Assembly: GCA_902463725.1 (NCBI GenBank)
Contig: CABQGK010000004.1
Location: 62,001 to 126,000, forward strand
DNA: 64,000 nt
Origin: an uncultured Sutterella sp.
GTDB lineage: Bacteria > Pseudomonadota > Gammaproteobacteria > Burkholderiales > Burkholderiaceae_F
Direction of reading: 5' to 3'
Under the pieces are notes generated by a model. It did no database searches. It saw nothing but the letters and a program-made list of their open reading frames with translations, and was not told the origin of the DNA. Positions 61,460 through 64,000 of this stretch are shown here, one piece after another. The translations under genes were made by a program, and so were the position numbers. Within the stretch, counting starts at the first letter, position 1. Each line of letters opens with the position of its first letter.

Positions 61460-63079
61460 TTAGTTTCCGCGTTCGTAGACAAAGCGCCCGCCCGTCATGG
61501 TGGCGACGGCATGCACCTCACGGATACGTTCCGCGGGCACCGAGAAGATATCCTCGCTTAGTACCACGAGATCCGCGTAGTACCCAGGAAGTAGCCGCCC
61601 CTTGACGTGCTCTTCAAAGCTCGCGTAGGCGCTACCAACGGTGTAAGCATCGATCGCCTCGTAGATGTCGAGGGCCTCTTCGGGATGGAAGCCCCCATCG
61701 GGCGTGCCACGCAGGTTCTTGCGCGTCACAGCGCAATAGAGGTTATCAAAGGGGCTAATCTCTTCCACAGGGCAGTCGGTGCCAAGCGAGGTGGGCGTGC
61801 CATTGTGAATGAGCGTGCGGAACGCGTAGCTCGTTGCGGCAAGGGCTGGGCCCACACGATCTTCGACGATTTGAATGTCGTAGTGTAAAAAGATCGGTTG
61901 CACGTAAGCGAGCACCTGTTGCTCAGCAAAGCGCGCAAGGAGTCCTGCGTCGGTAATTTGCACGTGCACAATGCCGAGGCGATGTGGGTTGTGGCCGCCC
62001 TCGGTGTAGGGGCGGTACGCATCAAGCGCGCGCTCGATGGCGCCGTCCCCGATGGCGTGCATTGCCACGGAGCAATTGTGCTCGACCGCTAAACCGACCA
62101 TTTCATCAATCTGCTCGGGGGTGAGCGTGGCAATGCCCGTGACCGTGGGATCGTCATGATAGGGCTGACGCATGACTGCGGTACGAGCGCCGAGACTGCC
62201 GTCAAGGAACATCTTCAAGGGTCCCACGCGGTTAAAGGGGGTGCCCACACCCGTGTGCATGCCCGCTTCGAGGAACGCTCTAAAGCCATTGGGCTCCATG
62301 AAGTTCACTTGATGCCAGACGCGCACAAGCGGGTCTTCTTGCGCGATCTCATCGTAAAGACGCCACATCTGTCGCCAATTTCTCGGACGCATGTCCATCG
62401 TCTGCACGCTCGTTACCCCATTGGCGAGCGCATAGCGCATGGCGGTCTTGAGTTGCCGCTTGACGTCGTCATCGGTCGGGGTGCGAATGATCTTGAGCAC
62501 CGTGTCACAGGAGTTTTCACGCACAATCCCTACCAACTCGCCTTGCTCATCGTGGTCGATCTCGCCCCCCTCCACGGGGGCAGTGTCGCGCTCGATGCCC
62601 GCTAGCGCCAGCGCAGGAGTGTTCGCCGTGAGGATGTGACCGCAGGCACGCTCAAGGATGAGCGGATACTCGGTGGTCATCGCATCGAGGTCGGCACGCG
62701 TCAGAAGACGGTTGCCGTCGACATCAAAGTAGTCTTGATTCCAGCCACGGCCATGCAGCACGGTGCTTGGCGCGGGGTTCCGGCGCGCAATGTAGTCGGC
62801 TACGCGCGCAGCGCACTCGGCAATGCTTGTGGCGCCAAGTAGATCAATATCGTCAAGGGTCTGCCCCTTCATCGCGAGGTGCAGGTGGCTGTCGTTAAAG
62901 CCTGGGATGACGGTTGCACCACCCAAGTCGCGCACTGCTGCGCCCGCTGGCGCAAGGCGTCGTAGCGCCTCTGTCGTGCCCACCGCGCTGATGAGCCCAT
63001 CTTCGATGAGGAGCGCTTCGGCGAACTGCCCTCGGTTGAGGTAGATATGACCGTTAACTAGTAGAGTAGCTTCAGACAT
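61460..63079 (-). CDS. YtcJ-like amidohydrolase under a lysine riboswitch
   Basis: 539 residues, amidohydrolase_3 family. Metal site H65 and H67 in FNDSHLHLAM, then LERACGHILTANT, SVAMHAIGDGA and SLGTDCPVEEIS for the remaining ligands; no signal peptide, so cytoplasmic. The family hydrolyses N-acyl, amide or imide bonds in diverse substrates. Its leader is a lysine riboswitch with a terminator, so it is turned off by lysine and should help obtain lysine; I know of no precedent. AGGA precedes the ATG. asd, a lysine-pathway gene, is the next gene upstream. Confidence 0.88.
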   Translation of the reverse strand: MSEATLLVNGHIYLNRGQFAEALLIEDGLISAVGTTEALRRLAPAGAAVRDLGGATVIPGFNDSHLHLAMKGQTLDDIDLLGATSIAECAARVADYIARRNPAPSTVLHGRGWNQDYFDVDGNRLLTRADLDAMTTEYPLILERACGHILTANTPALALAGIERDTAPVEGGEIDHDEQGELVGIVRENSCDTVLKIIRTPTDDDVKRQLKTAMRYALANGVTSVQTMDMRPRNWRQMWRLYDEIAQEDPLVRVWHQVNFMEPNGFRAFLEAGMHTGVGTPFNRVGPLKMFLDGSLGARTAVMRQPYHDDPTVTGIATLTPEQIDEMVGLAVEHNCSVAMHAIGDGAIERALDAYRPYTEGGHNPHRLGIVHVQITDAGLLARFAEQQVLAYVQPIFLHYDIQIVEDRVGPALAATSYAFRTLIHNGTPTSLGTDCPVEEISPFDNLYCAVTRKNLRGTPDGGFHPEEALDIYEAIDAYTVGSAYASFEEHVKGRLLPGYYADLVVLSEDIFSVPAERIREVHAVATMTGGRFVYERGN

Positions 63080-63110
63080 GGGAAGAATCCTTTCAGCAGG
63101 TAACCAACAA

Positions 63111-63138
63111 AAGAAAAAGCTGCATCCATCGATGCAGC
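63111..63138 (-). terminator. Expression-platform terminator of lysine riboswitch 2
   Basis: Minus strand GCTGCATC and GATGCAGC pair around GATG and are followed by TTTTTCTTTT. It is about 30 bases before the amidohydrolase start and nearly identical in its core to the one ahead of the exchanger. Confidence 0.85.
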
Positions 63139-63300
63139 CCTGTTGGTGTTAGGGGGCGGCGCGGGTGCAAGCGGCGTAGGCGCTCGGTAGAAAGCCCCAC
63201 TTTGTAAGCGCCCCTTGGGCGCCTAGCACGGTGTAGCTTGACTTTCTCTTTGCACGCGGCTCCATGCTTTCTGCGGCTTGCGTCCGCCCTAACGGGATTC

Positions 63301-63485
63301 TGCGATCGATAGCTCCTCCGCAGGGCAGCAGTGCCGCCTTGCGGGAGTCAGGGAGATGTTCTCTCCGTGACCAACTCTAGGAGTCGTACCCAACTCCCGG
63401 TTTCGGCGGCTTGACCTTTCTGCCATCGTCGCAGGGTGTCCCCTCGGATGGCGACTCATTCGCGCCGCGCCTCTATCCAACTTTT
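63301..63485 (-). promoter_or_regulatory. Lysine riboswitch (L box) 2, upstream of the amidohydrolase
   Basis: Minus strand blocks match copy 1 and the L box: GGATAGAGGCGCGG, GAATGAGTCGCC, AAAGGTCAAGCCGCCGAAAC, TTGGTCACGGAGAG, CATCTCCCTGACTCCC and GGAGGAGCTATCGAT. The intervening arms differ from copy 1 but keep pairing potential. About 220 bases separate it from the start codon. Confidence 0.85.
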
Positions 63486-63525
63486 TCGTTCTAAAACTCT
63501 GCCACGGCGCTTGCGCGTTTGCAAA

Positions 63526-63553
63526 GAAAAAGGGGCTCAATCGCCCCTTTTTT
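63526..63553. terminator. Terminator of asd
   Basis: AAAAAGGGGC pairs with GCCCCTTTTTT around TCAATC. It lies after asd and ahead of the riboswitch-amidohydrolase unit, so the two units are separate transcripts. Confidence 0.85.
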
Positions 63554-63617
63554 GGTAAGTCTCAACTCTGCTAAGCGCATCGCCTTAAGAGGGGGCGCTT
63601 AGAGTGAGAAAACGCGC

Positions 63618-64000
63618 CTAGGCTGCTGCGTTTTGGGCTTGACGTGCTACCCAAAGCTCAGCAATCTGCACGGCGTTCGTTGCAGCGCCCTTACGGATTT
63701 GGTCGGCACAGCAAAAGAGCGTGAGCGACTTTGCCATCTTCTTGGCGCCTGCGGAGAGGTCGCGGCGAATGCGACCCACGTAGACGAGGTCCTGGTCGCT
63801 CGTCAAGCTTGGCATCGGGTAGTGCTGAGCGTCTAGATCGTCCCAGAGCTTGACGCCAGGGGCGTCTGCGAGTAGCGCACGCGCCTCTTCTGGCGTGATC
63901 TCTTTTTCAAACTCCACCGTGAGCGCTTCAGAGTGAGAGCGAATGATCGGCACGCGCACGCAGGTGCACGCCACACGCAACTTCGGCTCATGCAGAATCT
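63618..64000 (-). CDS. asd: Aspartate-semialdehyde dehydrogenase, C-terminal part (cut by window edge)
   Basis: The frame is open to the window edge; there is no start codon in view. The 127 visible residues begin ILHEPKLRVACTCVRVPIIRSHSEALTVEFE, the Asd dimerisation and substrate segment with Arg and His, and end with ARQAQNAAA. The catalytic Cys lies in the missing N-terminal part. Asd makes aspartate semialdehyde for lysine, threonine, methionine and diaminopimelate. The position beside the lysine-controlled amidohydrolase supports a lysine-related locus. Confidence 0.88.
   Translation of the reverse strand, partial: ILHEPKLRVACTCVRVPIIRSHSEALTVEFEKEITPEEARALLADAPGVKLWDDLDAQHYPMPSLTSDQDLVYVGRIRRDLSAGAKKMAKSLTLFCCADQIRKGAATNAVQIAELWVARQAQNAAA

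Noticed and set aside
1..64000. CRISPR arrays, insertion sequences, tRNA or rRNA genes
   Set aside because: No regular spaced repeats, transposase frames, terminal inverted repeats or tRNA-like cloverleafs were found by reading.

Overview
The window (about 64 kb, GC-rich, no rRNA, tRNA, insertion sequence or CRISPR array that I can see) looks like chromosome of an anaerobic or microaerophilic betaproteobacterium, most likely a Sutterella/Parasutterella-type Burkholderiales. The evidence is the OmpC/Porin_4-type porin, several Tat-exported fumarate-reductase-like flavoproteins paired with small multiheme cytochromes c, a periplasmic nitrate reductase of the long type, and proteobacterial pst-pho and leu operons. 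The taxonomic call is inference.

Layout. 1-4.5 kb: end of a membrane protein, a DUF4026/DUF2314 protein, then a triheme cytochrome and a divergent Tat flavoprotein under a MerR-family regulator with a textbook 19-bp-spacer MerR promoter. 4.6-8.2 kb: nitrosative-stress genes (DUF438/hemerythrin/PAS protein, Ric/YtfE) and a NarL-type regulator. 8.2-12.1 kb: a duplicated 67-nt intergenic element, a DUF1266 protein, two unknown genes and a nitroreductase. 12.4-15.8 kb: a three-gene operon for a cytochrome-bd-like membrane protein with a fused cytochrome c domain, a second membrane subunit and a diheme cytochrome. 15.9-19 kb: DMT transporter, M20 peptidase, chalcone-isomerase-fold protein. 19.3-24.2 kb: one 1662-residue Eco57I-type DNA methyltransferase with an AT-rich, probably exchanged recognition region, then a Nudix hydrolase. 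25-30 kb: isoaspartyl dipeptidase, a lipoprotein and small membrane protein, an iron alcohol dehydrogenase, and ilvD with a leader-peptide attenuator. 30.7-35.7 kb: napA/napB, a Dps protein, and a small gene with foreign codon use. 35.8-42.4 kb: pstSCAB-phoU-phoB-phoR behind a Pho box. 42.6-44.6 kb: solitary MetQ-like protein, SRPBCC protein and HxlR regulator. 44.7-49.7 kb: leuA, leuB, leuC, leuD. 50-58.6 kb: two flavocytochrome modules on either side of a histidine kinase/response regulator, ending in a strongly expressed porin. 58.8-64 kb: two lysine riboswitches, one ahead of an APC amino-acid exchanger and one ahead of a YtcJ-like amidohydrolase, and the 3' end of asd at the right edge.

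How the parts fit. The flavoprotein/cytochrome pairs, NapAB and the bd-like complex are alternative ends of a branched respiratory chain; the central two-component system and the MerR protein probably choose which organic acceptor is used. Amino-acid supply (asd, ilvD, leu genes, the lysine-controlled transporter and amidohydrolase, peptidases) is the second theme. The most unusual items are the lysine-riboswitch-controlled amidohydrolase, the bd-like/cytochrome c operon, and the MerR-controlled flavoprotein that lacks the catalytic residues expected of a fumarate reductase.
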